Below the pieces are notes generated by a model. The model saw nothing but the letters and a program-made list of their open reading frames with translations. It did not search any database and was not told the DNA's origin. The translations under genes were made by a program, and so were the position numbers. From Acidimicrobiia bacterium (lineage in GTDB: Bacteria > Actinomycetota > Acidimicrobiia > IMCC26256): a stretch of DNA of 12,458 nt. Position 1 is the stretch's first letter. Each line of letters begins with the position of its first letter. Positions 5,957-12,458 of this stretch are shown piece by piece. The stretch lies in the NCBI GenBank assembly GCA_023262065.1, contig JALRDW010000271.1:1-12458 (forward strand). Reading direction: 5' to 3'.

Positions 5957-7051
5957 ATGGCACGGGTCGTGCTCGATCACGTCACGAAGCGGTTCGGCGA
6001 CGTCACCGCGGTCGACGACCTGTGCCTCGAGGTCGAGGACCGGGAGTTCCTCGTCCTGCTCGGGCCCTCCGGCTGCGGCAAGTCGACCGCGCTGCGGATG
6101 ATCGCCGGGCTCGAGTCACTCACCGATGGCCGCATCGCCATCGGCGACCGCGTGGTGAACGACGTGGAGCCCAAGGATCGGGACATCGCGATGGTGTTCC
6201 AGTCCTACGCGCTGTACCCCCACATGTCCGTGGCGCGCAACATCGAGTTCCCCCTGCGCTCGCGCAAGGTTCCCGAGGATGAGCGGACGCCGCTCGTGCA
6301 GGAGGCGGCCCGCGCCCTCGGCCTGACCGACCTGCTCGACCGGAAGCCCGCACAGCTGTCCGGCGGCCAGCGGCAGCGGGTGGCCCTCGCCCGGGCGATC
6401 GTGCGCCGTCCGGCCGCGTTCCTCATGGACGAGCCGCTCTCCAACCTCGATGCGAAACTGCGGGTGCAGACCCGGGCCGAGCTCATCGAACTGCAGCGCC
6501 GTCTGGACGCCACGGTCATCTACGTCACCCACGACCAGGTCGAGGCGATGACGATGGGGCATCGCATCGCGATCATGAACGACGGCGTGCTCCAGCAGGT
6601 CGGGCCACCCCAGGACGTCTACGAAAGGCCGGCGAACCTCTTCGTGGCGCGCTTCATCGGGGCGCCGCCGATGAACACGATCCAGGGTTCGGTGGTCGTC
6701 GAGGGCGGCGAGACGCTCCTCGCCACACCCGGCGGGCGGATCGCCGTCCCGGACGCCTTCGGGGCGGCCGCGCGCCGTTCCTCGACCGGTGAGATCGTCG
6801 TCGGCGTGCGGCCGGAGCACCTCGAGGTCGATCCGTCGGGCCCGATCGAGGCCCGGGTCGCCGTCATCGAGTCCCTCGGTCACGAGCGCCACGTCGTCTG
6901 CCGGATCGGGGACGAACCGCTCGTGATCGTCCGGCAGGCCGCCGACGAGCCGAGGCCCGCCGAGGGCTCGTCGGTGCGGCTGCGGGCCGAGGTCGAGGGG
7001 ATCCACCTGTTCGATGCGGTGACCGGGGTCCGGCTGGAGGCGCCGGCGTGA
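5957..7051 (+). CDS. ugpC: ABC importer ATPase, UgpC/MalK/MsmX family
   Basis: This 364-aa protein is the ATP-hydrolysing subunit of a carbohydrate/glycerol-phosphate (CUT1-type) importer and works as a dimer on the cytoplasmic face. It has Walker A GPSGCGKST (36-44), Q-loop Q82 in MVFQSYALYPHM, signature LSGGQ (134-138), Walker B FLMDE (155-159), D-loop SNLDAKLR and H-loop H192. The C-terminal 130 residues are the regulatory OB/TOBE region with VGVRPEHLEV (282-291). Length matches the family (about 360-370 aa). The ATG at 5957 has GGGAGG just upstream; the frame is open for 12 more codons but that extension is not family-like. The stop overlaps the first permease start (GTGA). Some ATPases of this family serve several importers, but here a full cognate set follows. 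Confidence 0.95.
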   Translation: MARVVLDHVTKRFGDVTAVDDLCLEVEDREFLVLLGPSGCGKSTALRMIAGLESLTDGRIAIGDRVVNDVEPKDRDIAMVFQSYALYPHMSVARNIEFPLRSRKVPEDERTPLVQEAARALGLTDLLDRKPAQLSGGQRQRVALARAIVRRPAAFLMDEPLSNLDAKLRVQTRAELIELQRRLDATVIYVTHDQVEAMTMGHRIAIMNDGVLQQVGPPQDVYERPANLFVARFIGAPPMNTIQGSVVVEGGETLLATPGGRIAVPDAFGAAARRSSTGEIVVGVRPEHLEVDPSGPIEARVAVIESLGHERHVVCRIGDEPLVIVRQAADEPRPAEGSSVRLRAEVEGIHLFDAVTGVRLEAPA

Positions 7052-7941
7052 CGGCCGTGCGCTTCTGGAACCGGCGCCGTCGCGAGGCGGGTCTCGGGTA
7101 CCTGATGCTCGTGCCGTCGCTCCTCGTGTTCTCGGTCTTCGTCTTCTACCCCTTCCTGCGCAACTTCTACCTCGGGTTCTTCCGCACCCCGCCGTTCCCG
7201 GGCCTGCCCCAGCGCTACGTCGGCTTCGACCAGTACCGCGAGATCCTGACCTCGTCCGCCTTCTCGAACTCGATGCGGGTGACCATCGTGTTCGCGCTGC
7301 TGACCGTGCCGACCGGCATCATCCTCGGCCTCGTGCTCGCGATGCTCGCGAACCAGCAGTTGCGGGGGATCGGCTGGTACCGCACGATCTTCTCGTCGAC
7401 GGTGGCGACCTCGGTGGCGGTCGCGTCGGTGATCTTCGGCACGCTCCTCAACCCGCAGGTCGGTCTCCTGCCATGGCTCGGCATCTCCACCACACCGTCG
7501 ATCCTCGAGAACCCGAAGTACGCACTGCTCGCCGTCGCGGTCACCACGATCTGGCAGAACCTCGGCCTCTCGTTCATCGTGATGTCCTCGGGTCTCCAGG
7601 CCATCCCGGACGAGATCATCGAGGCCTCCGAGGTCGACGGGGCTGGGCCGGTCCCGCGGTTCCTCCGGGTGACGCTCCCGCTGCTGTCGCCGACGGTGTT
7701 CTTCGCTGTGGTCGTCGGGTCGATCGTCGCCTTCCAGTCCTTCGGTCAGATCGACCTGCTCACCCAGGGTGGCCCGCTGCAGAAGACGAACGTGCTGACG
7801 TACGCGATCTACACCGCGCTGCGGGGTGAGCAGAACGAGGGCAAGGCGGCGGTCCTGTCGGTGGCGCTGTTCCTCGTGACGCTCGTGCTCACGATCGCAC
7901 AGATGCGGATCCTCGAACGGCGGGTGCACTATGGCGACTGA
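7048..7941 (+). CDS. ugpA: ABC importer permease, UgpA/MalF family
   Basis: This 297-aa inner-membrane subunit has about six hydrophobic segments. The first is near residues 18-42, and the last, near 267-286, precedes the cytoplasmic RILERRVHYGD tail. The EAA loop that docks on the ATPase is at about 192-213 (EASEVDGAG, then RFLRVTLPLL). FYPFLRNFYLGFF near the N terminus and the FGQIDLLTQGGP segment are typical of CUT1 first permeases. A GGAGG site sits 7 nt before the GTG start. The start overlaps the ATPase stop by 4 nt, and the 3' end overlaps the second permease by 11 nt, so translation is probably coupled. The first position of the usual EAA triplet is kept, but the third is Ser, a minor change. 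Confidence 0.93.
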   Translation: MTAVRFWNRRRREAGLGYLMLVPSLLVFSVFVFYPFLRNFYLGFFRTPPFPGLPQRYVGFDQYREILTSSAFSNSMRVTIVFALLTVPTGIILGLVLAMLANQQLRGIGWYRTIFSSTVATSVAVASVIFGTLLNPQVGLLPWLGISTTPSILENPKYALLAVAVTTIWQNLGLSFIVMSSGLQAIPDEIIEASEVDGAGPVPRFLRVTLPLLSPTVFFAVVVGSIVAFQSFGQIDLLTQGGPLQKTNVLTYAIYTALRGEQNEGKAAVLSVALFLVTLVLTIAQMRILERRVHYGD

Positions 7942-8821
7942 GGTGAGCCGCGGGATCACGGTCTCCGAGGCCGACCGCCGTGCGGCCCAGCGCCGTGCCG
8001 TCCGGCGTCGGATCGGGAACGTCGCGCGCTACACGCTCCTCACCGTCCTCGCGGTCATCGTGCTGTTCCCGATCTACATCACGATCGTGAACTCGCTGCT
8101 CACGCCCTCCCAGATCGCGGCCCGGCCGCCCGTGCTGTTCCCGACCGACCCGGCGTGGGGCGCCTACGCGGACGCGTGGAACCAGGGGTCGATGTCGCGG
8201 TACCTCGTCAACAGCGTCATCGTCACGACGCTCATCGTCGCCGGGCAGATCGTGACCGCGACGCTCGCGGCCTACGCCTTCGCGTTCCTCGAGTTCCCGC
8301 TCAAACGGACGCTGTTCATCGTGTTCCTCGCCACCCTCATGGTCCCGTTCGAGGTCACGATCATCACCAACCTCACCACGGTCGTGAACCTCGGGTGGTA
8401 CAACACCTACGCGGGCCTCGCGGTGCCGTTCCTGGCGACCGGGTTCGGGGCGTTCCTCCTGCGGCAGGCGTTCCTGGGGGTACCGGGCGATCTGCGGGAC
8501 GCCGCCGCGCTCGACGGCTACGGACACCTGCGGTTCATGGTGCGGGTCGCGGTGCCGCTGGCCCGCCCGGCCATGGCCGCGCTCGCGGTGTTCTCGTTCC
8601 TCGGCGCGTGGAACCAGTACCTGTGGCCGCTCATCGTGACCAAGGATGCCCGGTACCGAACCCTGCAGATCGGACTCCGGCAGCTGCGCGCCACCAGCAT
8701 CGATCAGGTCAACGTGACCTTCGCCGGGGTGGTCATCGCGGCGCTGCCGCTGCTCATCCTGCTCGTGATCTTCCAGAAGCAGCTGGTCCGCGGCCTCACG
8801 GCCGGAGCTGTGAAAGGCTGA
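7931..8821 (+). CDS. ugpE: ABC importer permease, UgpE/MalG family
   Basis: This 296-aa second permease partners the preceding one. After a 30-residue Arg-rich cytoplasmic start, a first membrane segment (about 33-56) leads to the periplasmic region. The EAA loop is at about 188-213 (LRDAAALDGYGHLRFMVRVAVPL). The segment SFLGAWNQYLWPLIV (222-236) is characteristic of MalG/UgpE-type permeases. The C terminus is the usual short FQKQLVRGLTAGAVKG. The ATG at 7931 lies inside the 3' end of the first permease, with only a weak ribosome binding site, which fits translational coupling. Length is usual for the family (about 280-300 aa). The lipoprotein gene follows after 29 nt. Confidence 0.93.
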   Translation: MATEVSRGITVSEADRRAAQRRAVRRRIGNVARYTLLTVLAVIVLFPIYITIVNSLLTPSQIAARPPVLFPTDPAWGAYADAWNQGSMSRYLVNSVIVTTLIVAGQIVTATLAAYAFAFLEFPLKRTLFIVFLATLMVPFEVTIITNLTTVVNLGWYNTYAGLAVPFLATGFGAFLLRQAFLGVPGDLRDAAALDGYGHLRFMVRVAVPLARPAMAALAVFSFLGAWNQYLWPLIVTKDARYRTLQIGLRQLRATSIDQVNVTFAGVVIAALPLLILLVIFQKQLVRGLTAGAVKG

Positions 8822-8850
8822 ACCCGTCCGTCCGACCCTCGGGAGCCACC

Positions 8851-10242
8851 ATGCGTCGTCCCACCCGATCCATCGCCGCCGCTGCGGTCCTCAGCATCGC
8901 CCTCGCCGCGTGCGGCGGCGGCTCGTCCTCCGACGGGGGCGGTGCGGGCGCACCCTGCCCGGTCGACGCGCTCGAGTCGGCCGACGGGCCCGTGCAGATC
9001 ACGTTCTGGCACGCGATGACGCGGGCGAACGAGGAGGCCCTCGTCCGGCTCACCGATCAGTTCAACGACTCCCAGTCGAGGATCGAGGTCACGCTCGTCA
9101 ACCAGACCGGGTACAAGGAGTCCCTCCAGAAGTTCCGGGCCGGCCTGACGAGTGGGGACCTGCCGAACATCGTGCAGATCGAGGACACCGGCACCCAGCA
9201 GATGATCGACACGCAGGCGATCCTGCCCGCCCAGTCCTGCATCGATGCGTCGGACTACGACACCTCGGACTTCATCCAGCGGGTGACCGACTACTACACG
9301 GTCGAGGGCGACCTGTACCCGATGCCCTTCAACGTCTCCAACCCGATCCTGTACTTCGACAAGAACGGGTTCCGGGCGGCCGGTCTCGACCCGGAGGACC
9401 CGCCGTCGACCCTGGCCGAGGTCCGCGCCGCGTCCGAGAAGCTCCAGGGCGTGGGGTACAAGTACGGCTGGGGTCTCAAGCTCGACCCGTGGTACCTCGA
9501 GCAGTGGTCCGCGAAGGCGGGCAAGCTCTACGCGAACAACGACAACGGGCGCGCGGAGCGGGCGACCGAGGTGGTCTTCGACAATCCCACGGGGGTCGAG
9601 ATCTTCACGTGGATGCAGTCGATGGTGGACGACGGTCTCGCGGTGACGAACTCGGCGAGCGGGAGCAACTCGTTCAACAACCTGTTGGGCATCCGTTCGA
9701 AGGACGTCGGGATGACGATCGACTCCTCGGCCGCGCTCGGCACCATCGAGCAGGTGCTCTCGAGCGGCGAGGGAGGCGGCGTCGAGGTCGGGGTCGGCCC
9801 GATGCCCGGGCCCTCCGGGAACGGCGGCGTGCTGGTGGGCGGCGCCGCGCTGTACCTGGTGCGGAAGGGATCGAGCCCGGCCCAGCAGGCGGCGTCCTTC
9901 GAGTTCGCCAAGTGGCTGAACTCCCCGGCGGTGCAGGCCGACTGGTCGGCCTCCACGGGGTACGTGCCGACCCGGCGGTCGGCGGTCGACGAGCCGGTGC
10001 TGGCCGAGAAGTGGCAGCGGTCCCCGAACTTCCGCGTCGCCTACGACCAGTTGGTGAGCGGACCGGACAACCTGGCCACCGCCGGACCGGTGATCGGTGC
10101 GTACCAGGCGGTGCGCGACGCCGTCCTCATCGCACAGGAGAAGATGTTCACCGAGGGCCTCGCCCCGGCCAAGGCGATCGCCGAGGCCAAGCGGGGGGCC
10201 GACGCCGCGATGCTGGAGTACAACCAGCGGGTCGGCGGCTGA
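8851..10242 (+). CDS. ugpB: Extracellular solute-binding lipoprotein, UgpB family
   Basis: This 463-aa lipoprotein captures substrate outside the membrane for the importer. The signal peptide (1-20) ends in the lipobox LAAC, so C21 is the lipidated residue, followed by a Gly/Ser linker. The mature domain follows UgpB along its length: FWHAM (52-56), an early QFNDSQSR segment, PFNVSNPILYF, AGLDPEDPP, VGGAALYLV, STGYVPTR and GAYQAVRDA near the C terminus. UgpB-family proteins bind sn-glycerol-3-phosphate or glycerophosphodiesters. The fit to UgpB is better than to maltose binders, but substrate is inferred. C36 and C130 are the only other cysteines I see and could form a disulfide. The ATG has GGGAG 5 nt upstream. 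It is the last gene of the operon, so the order ATPase-permease-permease-binding protein differs from the E. coli ugpBAECQ order. No UgpQ phosphodiesterase is present. Confidence 0.93.
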   Translation: MRRPTRSIAAAAVLSIALAACGGGSSSDGGGAGAPCPVDALESADGPVQITFWHAMTRANEEALVRLTDQFNDSQSRIEVTLVNQTGYKESLQKFRAGLTSGDLPNIVQIEDTGTQQMIDTQAILPAQSCIDASDYDTSDFIQRVTDYYTVEGDLYPMPFNVSNPILYFDKNGFRAAGLDPEDPPSTLAEVRAASEKLQGVGYKYGWGLKLDPWYLEQWSAKAGKLYANNDNGRAERATEVVFDNPTGVEIFTWMQSMVDDGLAVTNSASGSNSFNNLLGIRSKDVGMTIDSSAALGTIEQVLSSGEGGGVEVGVGPMPGPSGNGGVLVGGAALYLVRKGSSPAQQAASFEFAKWLNSPAVQADWSASTGYVPTRRSAVDEPVLAEKWQRSPNFRVAYDQLVSGPDNLATAGPVIGAYQAVRDAVLIAQEKMFTEGLAPAKAIAEAKRGADAAMLEYNQRVGG

Positions 10243-10245
10243 TCG

Positions 10246-10303
10246 ACCGCCGTGGTCACGGGGCCACCCGGTCACCCGGGCGGGACCGTGACCACGCGGC
10301 GGT
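10246..10303. terminator. Long hairpin between convergent genes, likely bidirectional terminator
   Basis: GTGGTCACGG (10252-10261) pairs perfectly with CCGTGACCAC (10286-10295). An outer stem ACCGCC (10246-10251) pairs with GGCGGT (10298-10303) after a 2-nt bulge. The 24-nt loop is GC-rich and partly self-complementary. It begins 4 nt after the ugpB stop and ends 33 bp from the end of the opposing gene. There is no T-tract on either strand, as is common in high-GC actinobacteria. Confidence 0.65.
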
Positions 10304-10336
10304 GATCCGATCGGTGGGCCGGCGCGGCCCGCTCGC

Positions 10337-11728
10337 TCACGGCATGAGCAGGATGCCGCTGGCCTTCTTCGGCTTGTTCATCCCGAGGTCGGGTTCGCCC
10401 GGGATCTGCGACTTCTGGATGTCCTTCGAGCCGAGGGCGACGACCTTGAGCGTGGAGCCGGTCGGCACCGTGCAGCCCGCCGCGTAGTTCGGGACCGTGA
10501 AGGTGAAGGTGCCCACGCCGTCGGCCGGCCCGATCTCGGCCGCGGTGACGATGCGGTTGAGCGCCGGGCACGCGGTGAGGGTGCCGGTGACCTTCGCCTT
10601 CGCGTTCTTGATGAGGAGCTTGAGGATCACGTCGTCGTTCGCGAACTCGGTGCCCGTGATGACGAGGTCGGATCCGACGACCTGCGCCGAGATGCTCGCC
10701 GCCCAGGTGATCGGGAGCGCGTAGTACGAGAACGGCTTGCCCTGTGCGTCGGTGTTCTTCCCGGCGTTGATGGCGATGACGTTCACCACGCAGTAGTCGA
10801 CCCCGCCGGCCCACGGGTTCGGGATGCGCCGGTCGAGTTCGTCGGGTCGACAGGTCCGTTCGACCGCCCCGGGCGTGCCGGCCGGCACCGCCCACGGGGC
10901 GAGCGGCGCCTCGCCGGCGCCGTCCGGGTCGTAGTACTTGGCCCACACGCTCCCGGTGGTCTTCACGCCGAGGTTGCCGTCCGGAGCACCCTCCTGGAGC
11001 GTGATGGCGGTGGGGGCGAGGCTGCCGTCGAGTCCGGCGGTCGCGATCGCCACGCCGGACTGCCACTGCAGGTTGCCCGCGTCGTACCCGCACTCCGCGT
11101 CCGGCCACAGCGGGGTGAGGCAGAGACCGTTCGTCACCGGCGTGTACACGTCGACGATGTACGGCAGGCCGCCCAGGCCCTGGATCATCACCACCACAGC
11201 GGCGGTCGGCGCGACCACGTAGGTGGAGCCCGAACCCGAGCCGATCGCGGCCTGGGTCATGGTCGCCGAGGAGCCGTCGGCCGCCACGGCCTTGATCTTG
11301 GGGAGGCCCTGGCGCGGGTAGACCGGGAACATCGCATTCAGCGGGAGCGCCGCCGCGCCGTCGGCCACGAGTGCGCCGACCCCGTCGTCGAGGAACGATC
11401 CGATCATGGCTGCGGTGAAGGTGCCGGGTGCCCCGGTGATCTTCATCGAGCCGGTGGTCGCCGAGATGCCGGCGCCGGTGATGCCGCCGGACGGACTCGG
11501 CACGGGCGGCAGCGCGTTCCGCGGTGCGCTCACCATCGCCGGGTAGCTGCCCGCGCCCACCACGAGGTTGGACGAGGGGGAGATGCGCGGACCGGCGGCG
11601 TGAGCCGGAGCCGCACCTGCGACGAGGGCGACGGCCCCGATGCCCCCCACGAGTGCGGTGCGCAACCGCCGGCTGCGCCGCAGCGGCGCGATCCGGTCGG
11701 TGCACGGAACGGATGCACGAGCCCTCAT
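10337..11728 (-). CDS. Secreted protein of unknown function (463 aa)
   Basis: I do not recognise this protein. A basic N-region (to about residue 23) and a hydrophobic core (about 24-39) lead to a Sec signal-peptidase site after AHA (42-44), predicting export. The mature chain is rich in Gly, Ala, Val and Thr with alternating hydrophobic residues, suggesting mostly beta structure. It has six cysteines, in NGLC, DAEC, ERTC, VDYC, LTAC and AAGC contexts, enough for three disulfides. The last 118 residues open with SAQVVGSDLVITGTEF, reminiscent of IPT/TIG-like immunoglobulin folds, which is a weak inference. No lipobox, LPXTG motif or catalytic motif is seen. The ATG at 11728 has AGGGGG 5 nt upstream; the open frame continues far upstream, but only antisense to citrate synthase. 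It is apparently a single-gene unit, ending near the shared terminator. Confidence 0.85.
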   Translation of the reverse strand: MRARASVPCTDRIAPLRRSRRLRTALVGGIGAVALVAGAAPAHAAGPRISPSSNLVVGAGSYPAMVSAPRNALPPVPSPSGGITGAGISATTGSMKITGAPGTFTAAMIGSFLDDGVGALVADGAAALPLNAMFPVYPRQGLPKIKAVAADGSSATMTQAAIGSGSGSTYVVAPTAAVVVMIQGLGGLPYIVDVYTPVTNGLCLTPLWPDAECGYDAGNLQWQSGVAIATAGLDGSLAPTAITLQEGAPDGNLGVKTTGSVWAKYYDPDGAGEAPLAPWAVPAGTPGAVERTCRPDELDRRIPNPWAGGVDYCVVNVIAINAGKNTDAQGKPFSYYALPITWAASISAQVVGSDLVITGTEFANDDVILKLLIKNAKAKVTGTLTACPALNRIVTAAEIGPADGVGTFTFTVPNYAAGCTVPTGSTLKVVALGSKDIQKSQIPGEPDLGMNKPKKASGILLMP

Positions 11729-11797
11729 CGGTACCCCCTGGCCGATCGAGCGAGCGAGGGCCCCCCGCCCTCGCACCGAGATCCTCGCGCCGGGGCG

Positions 11798-11818
11798 CAC
11801 GGTGCGCAATGCACCGTG
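11798..11818 (-). terminator. Hairpin terminator after citrate synthase
   Basis: CACGGTGC (11798-11805) and GCACCGTG (11811-11818) form a perfect 8-bp stem with a 5-nt loop (GCAAT). On the minus strand it begins 6 nt after the citrate synthase stop. No T-tract follows. Confidence 0.55.
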
Positions 11819-11823
11819 GACGG

Positions 11824-12339
11824 TCAGCCCCGGTCGTTGATGGAGACGTAGGGGCGCTCGGTGTACCCGGTGTAGATCTGGCGGGGCCGGCCGATCTTGG
11901 TCTTGGGGCTCTCCATCATCTCCTTCCAGTGGGCGATCCAGCCGGGGAGGCGGCCCATGGCGAAGAGGACGGTGAACATCCGGGTGGGGAAGCCCATGGC
12001 CCGGTAGATGAGGCCCGAGTAGAAGTCGACGTTCGGGTAGAGCTTCTTGTCGATGAAGTACTGGTCGGTGAGGGCGACCTCCTCGAGTCGCATGGCGAGG
12101 TCGAGGAGGGGGTCCGGGTGGCCGATCTCGGCGATGACGCTCTCGGCCGCCTTCTTCAGGATGCGGGCGCGCGGGTCGTAGTTCTTGTACACGCGGTGGC
12201 CGAACCCGGAGAGGCGGAACGAATCCTCGGGGTCCTTGGCCCGCTTCACGGCGGCGTCGACGTCGCCGCCGTTCGCGTGGATGTCCTCGAGCATCTCGAT
12301 CACCGCCTGGTTGGCGCCGCCGTGCAGGGGACCCCACAG
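11824..12339 (-). CDS. gltA: Citrate synthase, C-terminal 171 residues (broken or partial)
   Basis: Citrate synthase condenses oxaloacetate and acetyl-CoA to citrate in the first step of the TCA cycle. The visible part begins [13 protein letters not shown], whose His matches the E. coli catalytic H264. It continues through [15 protein letters not shown] (oxaloacetate-binding His), YPNVDFYSG (catalytic Asp), [20 protein letters not shown] and [14 protein letters not shown] (substrate-binding Arg residues). The end matches the usual type II C terminus. About 250 N-terminal residues are missing. They are not cut off by the window edge: homology stops at about 12340, 119 bp before the end. Upstream the frame stays open but reads RHESGAQQE, where the family has an (S)AGINA-like segment before LWGP. 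Either the contig is chimeric here or the gene is truly disrupted. Confidence 0.93.
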   Translation of the reverse strand: MWGPLHGGANQAVIEMLEDIHANGGDVDAAVKRAKDPEDSFRLSGFGHRVYKNYDPRARILKKAAESVIAEIGHPDPLLDLAMRLEEVALTDQYFIDKKLYPNVDFYSGLIYRAMGFPTRMFTVLFAMGRLPGWIAHWKEMMESPKTKIGRPRQIYTGYTERPYVSINDRG

Positions 12340-12458
12340 TTCTTGTTGCGCGCCTGATTCGTGCCGCGGTCCAGGACCGTCCCGTCTTGCTCTGGCTCGA
12401 CGACCTGACGGGACCGACGATAGCGCCCTTTCTCGACCTGCTGGATCTGCTGCTGGCG
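12339..12458 (+). CDS. Fragment of an ATPase-like protein in foreign-looking sequence (no start or stop)
   Basis: The 40 codons here are open on the plus strand and read as a leucine-rich protein segment with [18 protein letters not shown] followed by [12 protein letters not shown]. The [10 protein letters not shown] piece resembles the Walker B strand of STAND/AAA-type ATPases of the kind found in large signalling proteins with ATPase and TPR parts. Ten of the 40 codons end in A or T, including ATA, TTT, CTT, ATT and two GTT. The neighbouring citrate synthase has about one in 40. The segment begins exactly where citrate synthase homology ends. It is short, so the family call is tentative; it may come from another organism joined in assembly. 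Confidence 0.35.

Noticed and set aside
4510..6282. 590-codon plus-strand frame opposite the flavoprotein gene
   Set aside because: It is an antisense shadow rich in Arg, Gly and Asp. The minus strand has unmistakable flavoprotein motifs throughout.
8704..10275. 523-codon minus-strand frame opposite the binding lipoprotein
   Set aside because: It is an antisense shadow with no recognisable motif, while the plus strand encodes a full UgpB-family protein with a lipobox.
10272..11705. 477-codon open frame on the minus strand overlapping the secreted-protein gene
   Set aside because: It is a shifted frame of the same strand, with an Arg/Gly-rich product and no start context. The chosen frame has a signal peptide, ordered composition and a ribosome binding site.
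11729..12337. N-terminal extension of the secreted protein by about 200 residues
   Set aside because: The extension lies in a shifted frame through citrate synthase and gives Arg/Pro-rich noise. The signal peptide begins just after the ATG at 11728.
1..12458. Search for tRNA, rRNA, CRISPR arrays, insertion-sequence ends, attachment sites and defence genes
   Set aside because: No cloverleaf-like gene, regularly spaced repeats, transposase, integrase or recognisable defence domain was seen. Apart from the right-hand 120 bases, the window is uniform in composition and gene-dense.

Overview
The window is about 70% GC with almost exclusive G/C at third codon positions. Its promoters look actinobacterial: TAG(R)(R)T -10 boxes lie right against start codons, with no -35 element. 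The gene families (coiled-coil NYN protein, small CxxC proteins, FixA/FixB-type flavoprotein fusion, Ugp transporter, type II citrate synthase) fit a high-GC actinomycete. Acidimicrobiia is my best guess, inferred from family recognition without a search.

Layout. (1) 1-664, minus strand: a DEDDh (DnaQ-like) exonuclease domain running off the left edge. (2) 779-3075, plus strand: a 77-aa zinc-ribbon protein, then a 507-aa coiled-coil/NYN-like protein 4 nt downstream, then a 142-aa protein with a conserved CxxC-x7-CxxC core. (3) 3105-3305, minus: a 66-aa double-CxxC protein. (4) 3513-4055, plus: a DoxX-family membrane protein. (5) 4066-5874, minus: an electron-transfer flavoprotein in which the beta and alpha subunits form one 602-aa chain. 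(6) 5957-10242, plus: a complete four-gene ABC importer operon of the Ugp (glycerol-3-phosphate) type, in the order ATPase, permease, permease, lipoprotein. It diverges from the flavoprotein gene across 82 bp and ends in a strong hairpin. (7) 10337-11728, minus: an unrecognised 463-aa secreted protein. (8) 11824-12339, minus: the C-terminal 171 residues of citrate synthase. (9) 12339-12458: sequence that does not continue citrate synthase. On the plus strand it reads as a piece of an ATPase-like protein with different codon use, so the contig end looks chimeric or rearranged.

The genes fall into separate units. The Ugp operon is a self-contained uptake system. The flavoprotein fusion should pass electrons from dehydrogenases to the membrane. 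The zinc-ribbon/NYN pair looks co-transcribed. I see no tRNA, rRNA, CRISPR array, insertion sequence or phage gene, and no convincing new defence or mobile system. The points most worth a second look are the citrate synthase breakpoint, the fused flavoprotein with its altered FAD-loop signature, the NYN-like domain lacking most expected catalytic residues, and the unknown secreted protein. No gene-free stretch exceeds 300 bases; the longest is 3306-3512.
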